The position numbers and the translations under genes were made by a program. A stretch of 38,633 nucleotides of DNA from JBAYSY01 sp041675885 (GTDB lineage Bacteria; Pseudomonadota; Alphaproteobacteria; Rhodobacterales; Rhodobacteraceae). The DNA lies in NCBI GenBank assembly GCA_041675885.1, contig JBAYSY010000031.1:1-38633 (forward strand), in the 5' to 3' direction. The notes beneath the pieces are model-generated. The model worked only from the letters and a program-made list of their open reading frames with translations. It was not told where the DNA came from and searched no databases. Below, piece after piece: positions 1 through 7,080 of this stretch. Position 1 is the stretch's first letter; each line of letters opens with the position of its first letter.

Positions 1-1
1 C

Positions 2-1552
2 GGAATGCGCCAGCGGGTGATGATCGCCATCGGGCTCGCGTGCAACCCCAAGCTGATCATCGCCGACGAACCCACCACCGCGCTCGACGTCACCATCCAG
101 GCGCAGATCCTCAAGCTGATGAAGGATCTGTCGCGCGATCTGGGCATCGCCATGGTAGTGATCACCCACAACCTCGGGATCGTCGCCCGCTACGCCGACC
201 GGGTGAACGTGATGTATGCGGCGAAGATGGCCGAACAGGCCGATGCCGAGACCATCTTCAGCGCGCCGCGTCACCCCTATACCATCGGCCTCCTGCGCTC
301 GGTCCCCCGGCTCGACCGGCCGCGCGAGGGCAAGCTGGCCACCATCGAGGGGCTGCCGCCGAACCTGCTCGCCCCGCCGGTCAACTGCCGTTTCGCCGAC
401 CGCTGCAAGGCGGTGCAGGACGCCTGCCGCCAGACCGATCCGCGGCTTCGCCCCATGGGCGAGGGGCATCTGGTGCGCTGCCTGCGCGCCGAGGAGATCG
501 CCGAGAAGGGGCCGCAGGCACTCGGCCTTGCGCCGCCCGCGGGCGCGGCGCGGGCGCAGAAGGTGATCGACCGTTCGAAACCGCTGCTGCGGCTGGACCG
601 GCTGGAGACGTTTTTCGACGTCTCCGGCGGCTTCAGCCTGTTCGGCGGCGAAAAATCCGTGGTCAAGGCCGTCAACGACGTCTCCTTCGACATCTTCGCG
701 GGCGAAACCCTGGGGCTGGTGGGCGAATCCGGCTGCGGCAAGACCACGGTGGGGCGCACCATCCTGCAACTGGAAAAGGCCACCGGCGGCACCATCACCT
801 TCCAGGACCGCGATCTGGCCAAGCTCTCGCCCGACGAGATCAAGAAGGTCCGCCGCGACATCCAGGTGATCTTCCAGGACCCGTTCTCGTCCCTGAACCC
901 GCGCATGACCATCGGCCAGATCATCGCCGAGCCGATGCTGGTCTACAAGCTGCAACCCGACCGCAAGGCGGCGAAGGAGCGGGTGGCGGAACTGCTGACC
1001 ACCGTGGGCCTTTATCCCTACATGGCCGAACGCTACCCGCACGAGCTTTCGGGCGGCCAGCGCCAGCGGGTCGGCATCGCCCGCGCCCTCGCGCTGGAAC
1101 CCGGCTTCATCGTCTGCGACGAGCCGGTCTCGGCGCTCGACGTGTCGATCCAGGCGCAGGTGATCAACCTTCTGGAAGACCTGCAGGACCGGCTCGGCCT
1201 GACCTACCTGTTCATCGCCCATGACCTTGCGGTGGTGCGGCACATCTCGGACCGGGTGGCGGTGATGTATCTGGGCCGGATGATGGAACTGGCCGACCGC
1301 GACTCGCTCTACGATGCGCCGCTGCACCCCTATACCAAGGCGCTGCTGGACGCGGTGCCGGTGCCCGATGCCCGGCTGGAGCGGGCGCGCGAATACCAGA
1401 TCCTCGGCGGCGAGGTGCCGAGCCCGCTGCGCCCGCCGCAGGGCTGCGTCTTCAACACCCGCTGCCCGATGGCCAGCGCGGAATGCCGGCAGGAGGTGCC
1501 CGCGCTGCGCGAGGTCAGGCCGGGCCATTTCGCGGCCTGCATCAAGCTGTAG
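2..1552 (+). CDS. Peptide/opine-type ABC transporter, fused double ATP-binding protein (5' truncated)
   Basis: Cytoplasmic ATPase that powers a Dpp/Opp-type importer; two nucleotide-binding domains are fused in one chain (DppD plus DppF type). The gene starts before the window: the first codons read into the end of a GG-MRQRV signature, so the Walker A of domain 1 is missing. Numbering from the Met codon at 5, domain 1 retains Walker B (LIIADEPTTALD, about 17-28) and a Cys-containing oligopeptide C-terminal module (NCRFADRC, near 130). Domain 2 is complete: Walker A GESGCGKTT near 240, signature LSGGQRQRV near 346, Walker B FIVCDEPVSALD near 368, and a second Cys module (GCVFNTRCP) near 480. 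The binding protein and both permeases follow on the same strand, so it is probably the first visible gene of a five-part operon. The substrate cannot be told from the ATPase. Confidence 0.93.
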   Translation, partial: GMRQRVMIAIGLACNPKLIIADEPTTALDVTIQAQILKLMKDLSRDLGIAMVVITHNLGIVARYADRVNVMYAAKMAEQADAETIFSAPRHPYTIGLLRSVPRLDRPREGKLATIEGLPPNLLAPPVNCRFADRCKAVQDACRQTDPRLRPMGEGHLVRCLRAEEIAEKGPQALGLAPPAGAARAQKVIDRSKPLLRLDRLETFFDVSGGFSLFGGEKSVVKAVNDVSFDIFAGETLGLVGESGCGKTTVGRTILQLEKATGGTITFQDRDLAKLSPDEIKKVRRDIQVIFQDPFSSLNPRMTIGQIIAEPMLVYKLQPDRKAAKERVAELLTTVGLYPYMAERYPHELSGGQRQRVGIARALALEPGFIVCDEPVSALDVSIQAQVINLLEDLQDRLGLTYLFIAHDLAVVRHISDRVAVMYLGRMMELADRDSLYDAPLHPYTKALLDAVPVPDARLERAREYQILGGEVPSPLRPPQGCVFNTRCPMASAECRQEVPALREVRPGHFAACIKL

Positions 1553-1692
1553 GCCGGGCCGCCCGCCGCGCCGGGACAGGCGCGGCACAGACGGAATACC
1601 GGACCGGGCACGACACCCCGGCCGAACCGTGCAAAAGGCCCAAGCCGGGGCAACATCGGCAGGGCGCACACAAACCAACGGAGGAGTAGAGA

Positions 1693-3276
1693 ATGCGACG
1701 CACGTTACTTGCCCTCGGATCGGGCCTGCTGGGGGCCACCGCCCTTGCCACCCTTCCGGCACTGGCGGAAGAGCCGCAGCGCGGCGGCACCCTGCAATTC
1801 GCCGTCAGCGCCGAGCCGCCGAACTACGACTGCCACGCCAACACCTCGTTCGCCTTCGTGCATCCGGTGCGGCCCAGCTACAACACGCTGATGCGTTTCG
1901 TGCCGGACGCTTATCCCGAGATCGAGGGCGATCTGGCCGAGTCGTGGGAAGTGTCCGACGACGGGCTGATCTATACGTTCAACCTGCGGCAGGGCGTGAC
2001 CTTCCATGACGGCTCGGCCTTCACCTCGGCCGACGTGAAGGCGACCTACGACCGGATCCGTGCCCCTTCGGACGGCGTGGTCTCGATCCGGCAGGCGTCC
2101 TATGCCGATATCGTGTCGATCGACACACCCGACGACCATACGGTGGTGTTCAACCTCTCGGCGCCGAACGCGGCCATGCTGGCGAACTTCGCCTCGCCCT
2201 GGGACTGCATCTATTCGGCGGCCAGGCTGGCCGAGGATCCGAACTTCCCGCGGCAGAACATCATGGGCACCGGGCCGTTCGTGTTCGAGGAACACGCCGC
2301 CGGGTCGCACTGGACCTCGGTGCGCAATGAAAACTACTGGGCCGATGGCCTGCCCTATCTCGACGGGTTCCGCGCGGTGTTCATCGGCGGTGCGCCGATG
2401 GTCAACGCGCTTTCGGCCGGTGAGGTGATGGCCGAGTTCCGCGGCCATTCCCCGGCCGACGCGGCGCGCGCCATGCAGCAGCTCGGCGACCAGGGCGTGC
2501 AGCAGGAAAGCCCCTGGACCTGCGTGCTGATCGTCGCGCTGAACGTCGATCACGAACCGTTCCGCGATGCCCGCGTCCGCCGGGCGCTGTCGCTTGCGAT
2601 CGACCGCTGGGGCGGGGCCGAGGCGCTTTCGCGCATCGCGCTGGTGCGCGACGTGGGCGGCGTGATGCGGCCGGGCTACGAATACGCCGCGACCGACGAG
2701 GAACTGGAAGCCCTGCCCGGTTTCGGCCGCGACGTGGAGGCCAACCGCGCCGAGGCCCGGCGCCTGCTGGAGGAGGCGGGATATTCCGACCTGACCTTCA
2801 CCTTCAGCAACCGCAACGTCGCCATGCCCTATACGCCGGTCGGCGTCTTCCTGATCGACCAGTGGCGGCAGATCGGCGTGGAGGTGGAGCACGAACAGCT
2901 TGAGACCCGGCTTTACACCGACAAGCTGCTTGGCGACACGATGGAAGCCGCGCTGGATTTCGCCTGCGACTTCATGGACGAGCCGAGCATCCAGTTGATC
3001 AAATACATGTCGTCCGACAAATCGACGATCAACTACACCGGCTCGCATGACGAGGTGCTGGACAACCTCTACGAGGCCCAGCTGCGTGAGCTGGACTTCG
3101 ACACGCGCCGGGCGCTGATCCGCGAGTTCGAGACCCATCTGATGACGGAAGCCTACCAGTTCCCGACGATCTGGTGGCACCGGATCATCGTCCACAACGC
3201 GCAGATGAAGAACTGGCACATCACGCCCAGCCACTATCTGAACCAGGACCTGTCCGAGGTCTGGCTGGCGCAGTGA
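1693..3276 (+). CDS. Peptide/opine-type ABC transporter periplasmic substrate-binding protein (SBP family 5)
   Basis: Extracytoplasmic receptor of the importer, 527 aa, a usual length for the DppA/OppA family. The N-terminus is a Sec signal peptide (MRRTLLALGS start, hydrophobic core, likely cleavage after ALA at residue 25). The mature protein opens with EEPQRGGTLQFAVSAEPPNYD, typical of family 5, followed by the family pattern LAESWEVSDDGLIYTFNLR and FHDGSAFTSADV near residue 100. The start is supported by a GGAGGAG ribosome site 6 bases upstream of ATG 1693. It lies 140 bp after the ATPase and is followed by a GC hairpin before the permease. That is a common way to make more binding protein than permease. 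Substrate (peptide, opine or other) is not determined. Confidence 0.93.
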   Translation: MRRTLLALGSGLLGATALATLPALAEEPQRGGTLQFAVSAEPPNYDCHANTSFAFVHPVRPSYNTLMRFVPDAYPEIEGDLAESWEVSDDGLIYTFNLRQGVTFHDGSAFTSADVKATYDRIRAPSDGVVSIRQASYADIVSIDTPDDHTVVFNLSAPNAAMLANFASPWDCIYSAARLAEDPNFPRQNIMGTGPFVFEEHAAGSHWTSVRNENYWADGLPYLDGFRAVFIGGAPMVNALSAGEVMAEFRGHSPADAARAMQQLGDQGVQQESPWTCVLIVALNVDHEPFRDARVRRALSLAIDRWGGAEALSRIALVRDVGGVMRPGYEYAATDEELEALPGFGRDVEANRAEARRLLEEAGYSDLTFTFSNRNVAMPYTPVGVFLIDQWRQIGVEVEHEQLETRLYTDKLLGDTMEAALDFACDFMDEPSIQLIKYMSSDKSTINYTGSHDEVLDNLYEAQLRELDFDTRRALIREFETHLMTEAYQFPTIWWHRIIVHNAQMKNWHITPSHYLNQDLSEVWLAQ

Positions 3277-3289
3277 TCCCGTGACCACG

Positions 3290-3318
3290 CCCCCGGGCCG
3301 GCCCGTCCGGGCCGGGGG
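3290..3318 (+). terminator. GC hairpin between binding protein and permease
   Basis: Seven-base perfect arms (CCCCCGG at 3290-3296, CCGGGGG at 3312-3318) just after the binding-protein stop, with further partial pairing inside. There is no T-run, so it is more likely an mRNA-stabilising or attenuating stem than a full terminator. This is typical of transporter operons that overproduce the binding protein. Confidence 0.5.
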
Positions 3319-3394
3319 AACCACGCCGACGACCGCACCGCAACACCCCTGACGACCGCCGCCCGAGGCGGCGAGAAGCCGGAGTTCCCGCCCG

Positions 3395-4348
3395 ATGCTG
3401 GCCTATACCATCCGACGCATCCTGCTGATGATCCCGACGCTGTTCGGGGTCGCGGTGCTGGTGTTCTTCATGCTGCGGGTCATGCCCGGCGATATCGTCG
3501 AGACCATGCTGCGCGAAGGCGGCGGCAACATCCCGCAGCACGTGATCGAACAGGAGCGCGCCCGGCTCGGCCTCGACCGGCCGCTCTACGTGCAGTTCTT
3601 CAGCTGGTTCGGCGGCATCCTCCAGGGCGATTTCGGCACCTCGATGTGGACCGGCCGCCCGGTGATCCACGAGATCGGATCACGGCTGGAACTGTCGCTT
3701 CAGGTGGCGCTGATGGCCACGCTGCTCGCCGTGCTGATCGCGCTGCCGCTGGGCACGCTGGCGGCGATCTTCAAGAACACGCTGATCGACCACGTGATCC
3801 GGGTGATTTCCATCGCCGGACTCGCGGTGCCGTCGTTCTGGCTGGGGATGATCATCATCCTGACGCTGCTGACCTTCTACAGCTGGATCCCGCCGCTGAC
3901 CTTCGTCTCGATCTTCGACGATCCCTGGCGGAACCTGTCGCAACTGATCTGGCCCGCCATGGCGGTGGGCTACCGCTATTCCGCCGTCGCCACCCGGATG
4001 ACGCGATCCTCGATCCTGGAGGTGATGCAGGAGGACTATATCCGCACCGCCCGCGCCAAGGGCGTGTATGAGCGCCTGGTGGTCGCCCGGCACGGGATGC
4101 GCAACGCGCTCTTGCCGGTCATCACCGTGATCGGGCTGGAATTCGCCTTCCTGATCGGCGGGCTGGTGGTCACGGAACAGGTGTTCAACCTCAACGGCAT
4201 CGGCCGGCTGTTCGTGCAGGCCACGGCGCGCGGCGACTATACCATGGTGCAGGGGCTGGTGCTGCTGGTCGCCGTCACCTTCATCCTCGTCAATTTCATG
4301 ATCGACATGCTCTACGCCGTGCTCGATCCGCGCATCCGGTACAAGTGA
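3395..4348 (+). CDS. ABC transporter permease, DppB type
   Basis: Inner-membrane permease of the importer, 317 aa, about six transmembrane helices, starting MLAYTIRRILLMIPTLFGV, the classical DppB/OppB N-terminus. The EAA-type cytoplasmic loop that docks on the ATPase is visible around residues 205-235 (MQEDYIRTARAKGVYERLV). The C-terminus YAVLDPRIRYK is also standard for DppB. ATG 3395 has GGAG 10-12 bases upstream. The next permease starts one base after the stop, so both are co-translated. Confidence 0.94.
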   Translation: MLAYTIRRILLMIPTLFGVAVLVFFMLRVMPGDIVETMLREGGGNIPQHVIEQERARLGLDRPLYVQFFSWFGGILQGDFGTSMWTGRPVIHEIGSRLELSLQVALMATLLAVLIALPLGTLAAIFKNTLIDHVIRVISIAGLAVPSFWLGMIIILTLLTFYSWIPPLTFVSIFDDPWRNLSQLIWPAMAVGYRYSAVATRMTRSSILEVMQEDYIRTARAKGVYERLVVARHGMRNALLPVITVIGLEFAFLIGGLVVTEQVFNLNGIGRLFVQATARGDYTMVQGLVLLVAVTFILVNFMIDMLYAVLDPRIRYK

Positions 4349-4349
4349 C

Positions 4350-5255
4350 ATGACCGACATCACCCCCGATACCGCCCCCGCCATCACCTACAAGGTGCGC
4401 AAGCGCCGCCATCCGGTGATCGCCTTCGCGCTGGAACAGCCGCTGGGCTCGATCGGCCTCGTGATCATCGTGCTGATGATGCTTGCGGCGATCTTCGCCG
4501 ATGTGGTGGCGCCCTACGACCCGTTGCAGACGAATTACATCGCGATCATGCAGGCACCTTCGGCCGATCACTGGATGGGCACCGACGACTTCGGCCGCGA
4601 CATCTTTTCACGGGTGATCTACGGCGCCCGCACCGCGCTTGCGGTGGGGTTCATCGCCTCGCTGGCGGGCTGTTCGATCGGGGCGCTGATCGGCATGGTC
4701 TCGGCCTATTTCGGCGGCTGGATCGACACCGTGATCCAACGGCTGATGGACGTGCTGCTGTCGTTCCCGATCATCGTGCTGGCGCTTGCCGTGGTGGCGG
4801 TGCTGGGCAAGAACATCGTCGGCGGCATCGACATCAACCTGATCATCGCCATCGGCCTGCCGATCATCCCCAAGGTGGCCCGGGTGGTGCGGTCCTCCAC
4901 CCTGTCGATCCGCGAACTGCCCTATATCGACGCCGCCCGCGCCGCCGGGTTCTCGCACAGCCGGATCGTGCTGCGGCACATCATGCCCAACGTGACCGCG
5001 CCGTTCCTGATCATGCTGACCGCCTATGTGGCGCAGGCGATCCTGCTGGAGGCGTCGCTGTCGTTCCTCGGCCTCGGCGTGACGGAGCCGACGCCCGCAT
5101 GGGGGCTGATGCTTTCGGGTTCGGCAGCGCAATACTACCAGGAAGCGCCCTGGATGATCATCTTTCCCGGCATCGCGATCAGCCTTGCGGTCTTCGCCTT
5201 CAACCTGTTCGGCGATGCGCTGCGCGACTGGCTCGATCCCAAGGTCAGGATGTGA
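4350..5255 (+). CDS. ABC transporter permease, DppC type
   Basis: Second inner-membrane permease, 301 aa. It carries the DppC-type N-terminal segment (PLGSIGLVIIVLMMLAAIFA, one helix), then the family motif HWMGTDDFGRDIFSRVIYG near residues 72-90. The EAA loop is at about 180-205 (LPYIDAARAAGFSHSRIVL) and the ending DALRDWLDPKVRM is standard. It forms a heterodimer with the DppB-type partner. Its TGA stop overlaps the GTG start of the AzlC gene (GTGA), implying coupled translation into the exporter pair. Confidence 0.94.
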   Translation: MTDITPDTAPAITYKVRKRRHPVIAFALEQPLGSIGLVIIVLMMLAAIFADVVAPYDPLQTNYIAIMQAPSADHWMGTDDFGRDIFSRVIYGARTALAVGFIASLAGCSIGALIGMVSAYFGGWIDTVIQRLMDVLLSFPIIVLALAVVAVLGKNIVGGIDINLIIAIGLPIIPKVARVVRSSTLSIRELPYIDAARAAGFSHSRIVLRHIMPNVTAPFLIMLTAYVAQAILLEASLSFLGLGVTEPTPAWGLMLSGSAAQYYQEAPWMIIFPGIAISLAVFAFNLFGDALRDWLDPKVRM

Positions 5256-5995
5256 GCGGGGCGGAAGCGGCACCCCCCCGGGGCTTCGCCTCTGTCCGCG
5301 GCGCGCTGCGCGGCGGGCTGCGCGAGGCGCTGGGGGCGCCCGCGCTGGTCCTGGGCGCGGGCTATGTGGGGTTCGGCGCACTGGCGGGGGATGCGGGAAT
5401 ATCGCCGCTGCTGGCGCTGGTCTCCACCCTGCTGATCTTCGCCCTGCCCGCCCAGATCGCCATGGTCGAGATGTGGCAGCTTGGCACCGCGCTGCCCGCG
5501 CTGGTGCTGGCGGTGATGATGACCAGCACGCGGTTCCTGCCGATGGCGGCGACGCTGCTGCCGCAGATGCGGCATCCGCGCTGGAGCGGCCGGCACTACA
5601 CCTTCGCCGCCCATTGCATCGCCATGACGGGCTGGGCCATCGCCATGCGCCGCGGCCCGGAAATGGCGGCCGAACACCGCCTGCCCTATTTCTGCGCCTT
5701 CACCATGGGGCTGTGGGTCGCCTGCCTTGCGGGCACCACGGCGGGGTTCTACCTGTCGGGCCTGTTCTCCGAACTGCTGACGGTGGGGCTGGTGTTCCTC
5801 AACCCGGTCTATTTCATCCTGATCCTGCTGCGCGAGACCCGGAGCCGGGTCGGCGTCACCGCGCTTCTGTGCGGCGCGGTGCTGGGGCCGCCGGTGCATC
5901 TCATGATCCCGGAATGGAGCCTGATCGTCGGCGGCACCCTTGCCGGGCTGATCGCCTTCGGAATCCTGGAAGCAGGGGCCCGCCGTGGGGGCTGA
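5252..5995 (+). CDS. azlC: AzlC family branched-chain amino acid exporter, large subunit
   Basis: Polytopic membrane protein of about 247 aa. AzlC with AzlD forms a branched-chain amino acid efflux system in characterised members. Family hallmarks seen are the region GYVGFGALAGDAGISPL, then IFALPAQIAMVEMW, MTSTRFLPMAATLLPQM near residues 90-107, and a C-terminal NPVYFILILL helix. The frame is open further upstream, but that stretch overlaps the permease in another frame and has no family similarity. I chose GTG 5252, which overlaps the permease stop by four bases (GTGA). Position in a peptide-importer operon suggests export of surplus amino acids, but this is inference. Confidence 0.88.
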   Translation: MSGAEAAPPRGFASVRGALRGGLREALGAPALVLGAGYVGFGALAGDAGISPLLALVSTLLIFALPAQIAMVEMWQLGTALPALVLAVMMTSTRFLPMAATLLPQMRHPRWSGRHYTFAAHCIAMTGWAIAMRRGPEMAAEHRLPYFCAFTMGLWVACLAGTTAGFYLSGLFSELLTVGLVFLNPVYFILILLRETRSRVGVTALLCGAVLGPPVHLMIPEWSLIVGGTLAGLIAFGILEAGARRGG

Positions 5996-6320
5996 GACGG
6001 AACTCTGGCTGTTGATGCTGGTCTGCGCGGCGGCGACCTTCGCCTGGCGCGGCGGCGGGCTGTGGCTGTCGCGGGCGGTCAGCCTTGACGGGCCGCTGAT
6101 GCGGCTGCTTGCGTGTATCGCCTATGCGACACTGGCGGCGCTGGTGTCGCGCATCGTGTTCCTGCCCGCCGGGATGCTGGAGACCACGGCCCTGTGGGAA
6201 CGCCTGCTGGCCGCCGGGCTGGCGCTGGGGGTGTTCCTCGCGCTGGGGATGAACCTGCTGGCCGGGGTGGTCACGGGCGGCGCGGCGCTGATCCTGATCG
6301 TGGCGTTGCAGGGCGGGTAA
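5985..6320 (+). CDS. azlD: AzlD family branched-chain amino acid exporter, small subunit
   Basis: Small membrane protein of 111 aa with about four hydrophobic segments and the AzlD-like start GAETELWLLMLVCAAATFAWR. The GTG start at 5985 overlaps the end of azlC by 11 bases and has AGGGG eight bases upstream. AzlC and AzlD are obligate partners in known systems. It is the last gene of this operon: a degenerate copy of the dispersed repeat follows, then a convergent regulator gene. Confidence 0.87.
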   Translation: MGAETELWLLMLVCAAATFAWRGGGLWLSRAVSLDGPLMRLLACIAYATLAALVSRIVFLPAGMLETTALWERLLAAGLALGVFLALGMNLLAGVVTGGAALILIVALQGG

Positions 6321-6337
6321 CCCGCTTGCGTGGCACG

Positions 6338-6386
6338 CAACAAGAGGCAGCGGCCGTCCGTGCCGACGCGGCTGTTCCGGGCGGAG
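6338..6386 (-). repeat. Dispersed intergenic repeat, copy 1 (degenerate)
   Basis: Read on the minus strand it runs CCGCCCGGAA ... CGGCAC ... GGCCGCTGCCTCTTGTTGCG. This matches the flanks of the better-kept copies at 16676, 19170 and 29582, with a shortened centre. It lies between the convergent ends of azlD and a regulator gene. Confidence 0.55.
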
Positions 6387-6420
6387 GTTTCACGCGACCG
6401 TGGCCCGGGCCGCTTCCCGC

Positions 6421-7080
6421 TCAGCCTTCCTCCAGCCGCTCCAGCACCGCCCGGCCCTTGGCCAGCATATGCGCCCGCAGCAGCGCCCCCAGCCGCGCCC
6501 CGTCGCGGGCCTGAAGTGCTGCGAGGATCGCCCCGTGCTCGCCCACCGCCTGCGCCCAGCGGTCAGGCGACAGGTTGGCCGCATAGCGCGCCCGGCGGAT
6601 GCGCAGCGACAGCGCCCGGTGGGTCGCCGCCAGCACCCCGTTGCGCGCCGCCGCCATGATCGCCTCGTGAATCCGCTGGTTCAGCCGGAAATATTCCGGC
6701 AGGTCGCCCGCCGCGTGGCAGGCCACCATTTCCGTGTGCAAGGCAGCAATTTCAACGATCTCGGCCGCCGTCGCATGGGCACAGGCGGCCTCGCCCGCCA
6801 GCGCCTCCAAGGCGGCGATGACGGGGAAGGTTTCCGCAATTTCCCCGGGCCGCAGCGGGCTGACCTGCGCGCCGCGATTGGGCAGCAGATCGACCAGCCC
6901 CTCGGAGGCCAGCACCTTCAGCGCCTCGCGCAAGGGCGTGCGCGAGACCCCGAAGCGGTCGCACAGCGCGGGCTCGTTGATCCGCCCGCCGGGGGCGAGT
7001 TCGCCGGTGACGATCATCTCGCGCATGGGTTCCAGCAGCGCGTCGTGCAGCGAGCGGCGCTCCAGCCGCAGGTCAGCCAT
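6421..7080 (-). CDS. GntR family transcriptional regulator, FadR/FCD subfamily
   Basis: DNA-binding repressor/activator of 219 aa. A winged HTH lies at about residues 10-72 (CDRFGVSRTPLREALKVLAS is the recognition segment at 40-59). An FCD ligand-binding domain follows, with the usual metal-ligand pattern in RLNQRIHEAI, GEHGAILAAL and LRAHM; this domain commonly binds small carboxylates. I chose ATG 7080, which overlaps the dehydrogenase stop by eight bases (ATGGCTGA). A start six codons earlier is possible. As the second gene of the dehydrogenase operon, it probably controls that operon and perhaps the divergent aminotransferase. The ligand is unknown; glycolate, lactate or a related 2-hydroxyacid would fit. 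Confidence 0.88.
   Translation of the reverse strand: MADLRLERRSLHDALLEPMREMIVTGELAPGGRINEPALCDRFGVSRTPLREALKVLASEGLVDLLPNRGAQVSPLRPGEIAETFPVIAALEALAGEAACAHATAAEIVEIAALHTEMVACHAAGDLPEYFRLNQRIHEAIMAAARNGVLAATHRALSLRIRRARYAANLSPDRWAQAVGEHGAILAALQARDGARLGALLRAHMLAKGRAVLERLEEG

Noticed and set aside
1705..3324. Long minus-strand open frame opposite the binding protein gene
   Set aside because: Antisense shadow of a strong family-5 binding protein; no motifs.
5099..5251. N-terminal extension of AzlC
   Set aside because: It overlaps the upstream permease in another frame and is unlike AzlC; the GTG at 5252 overlapping the stop is better.
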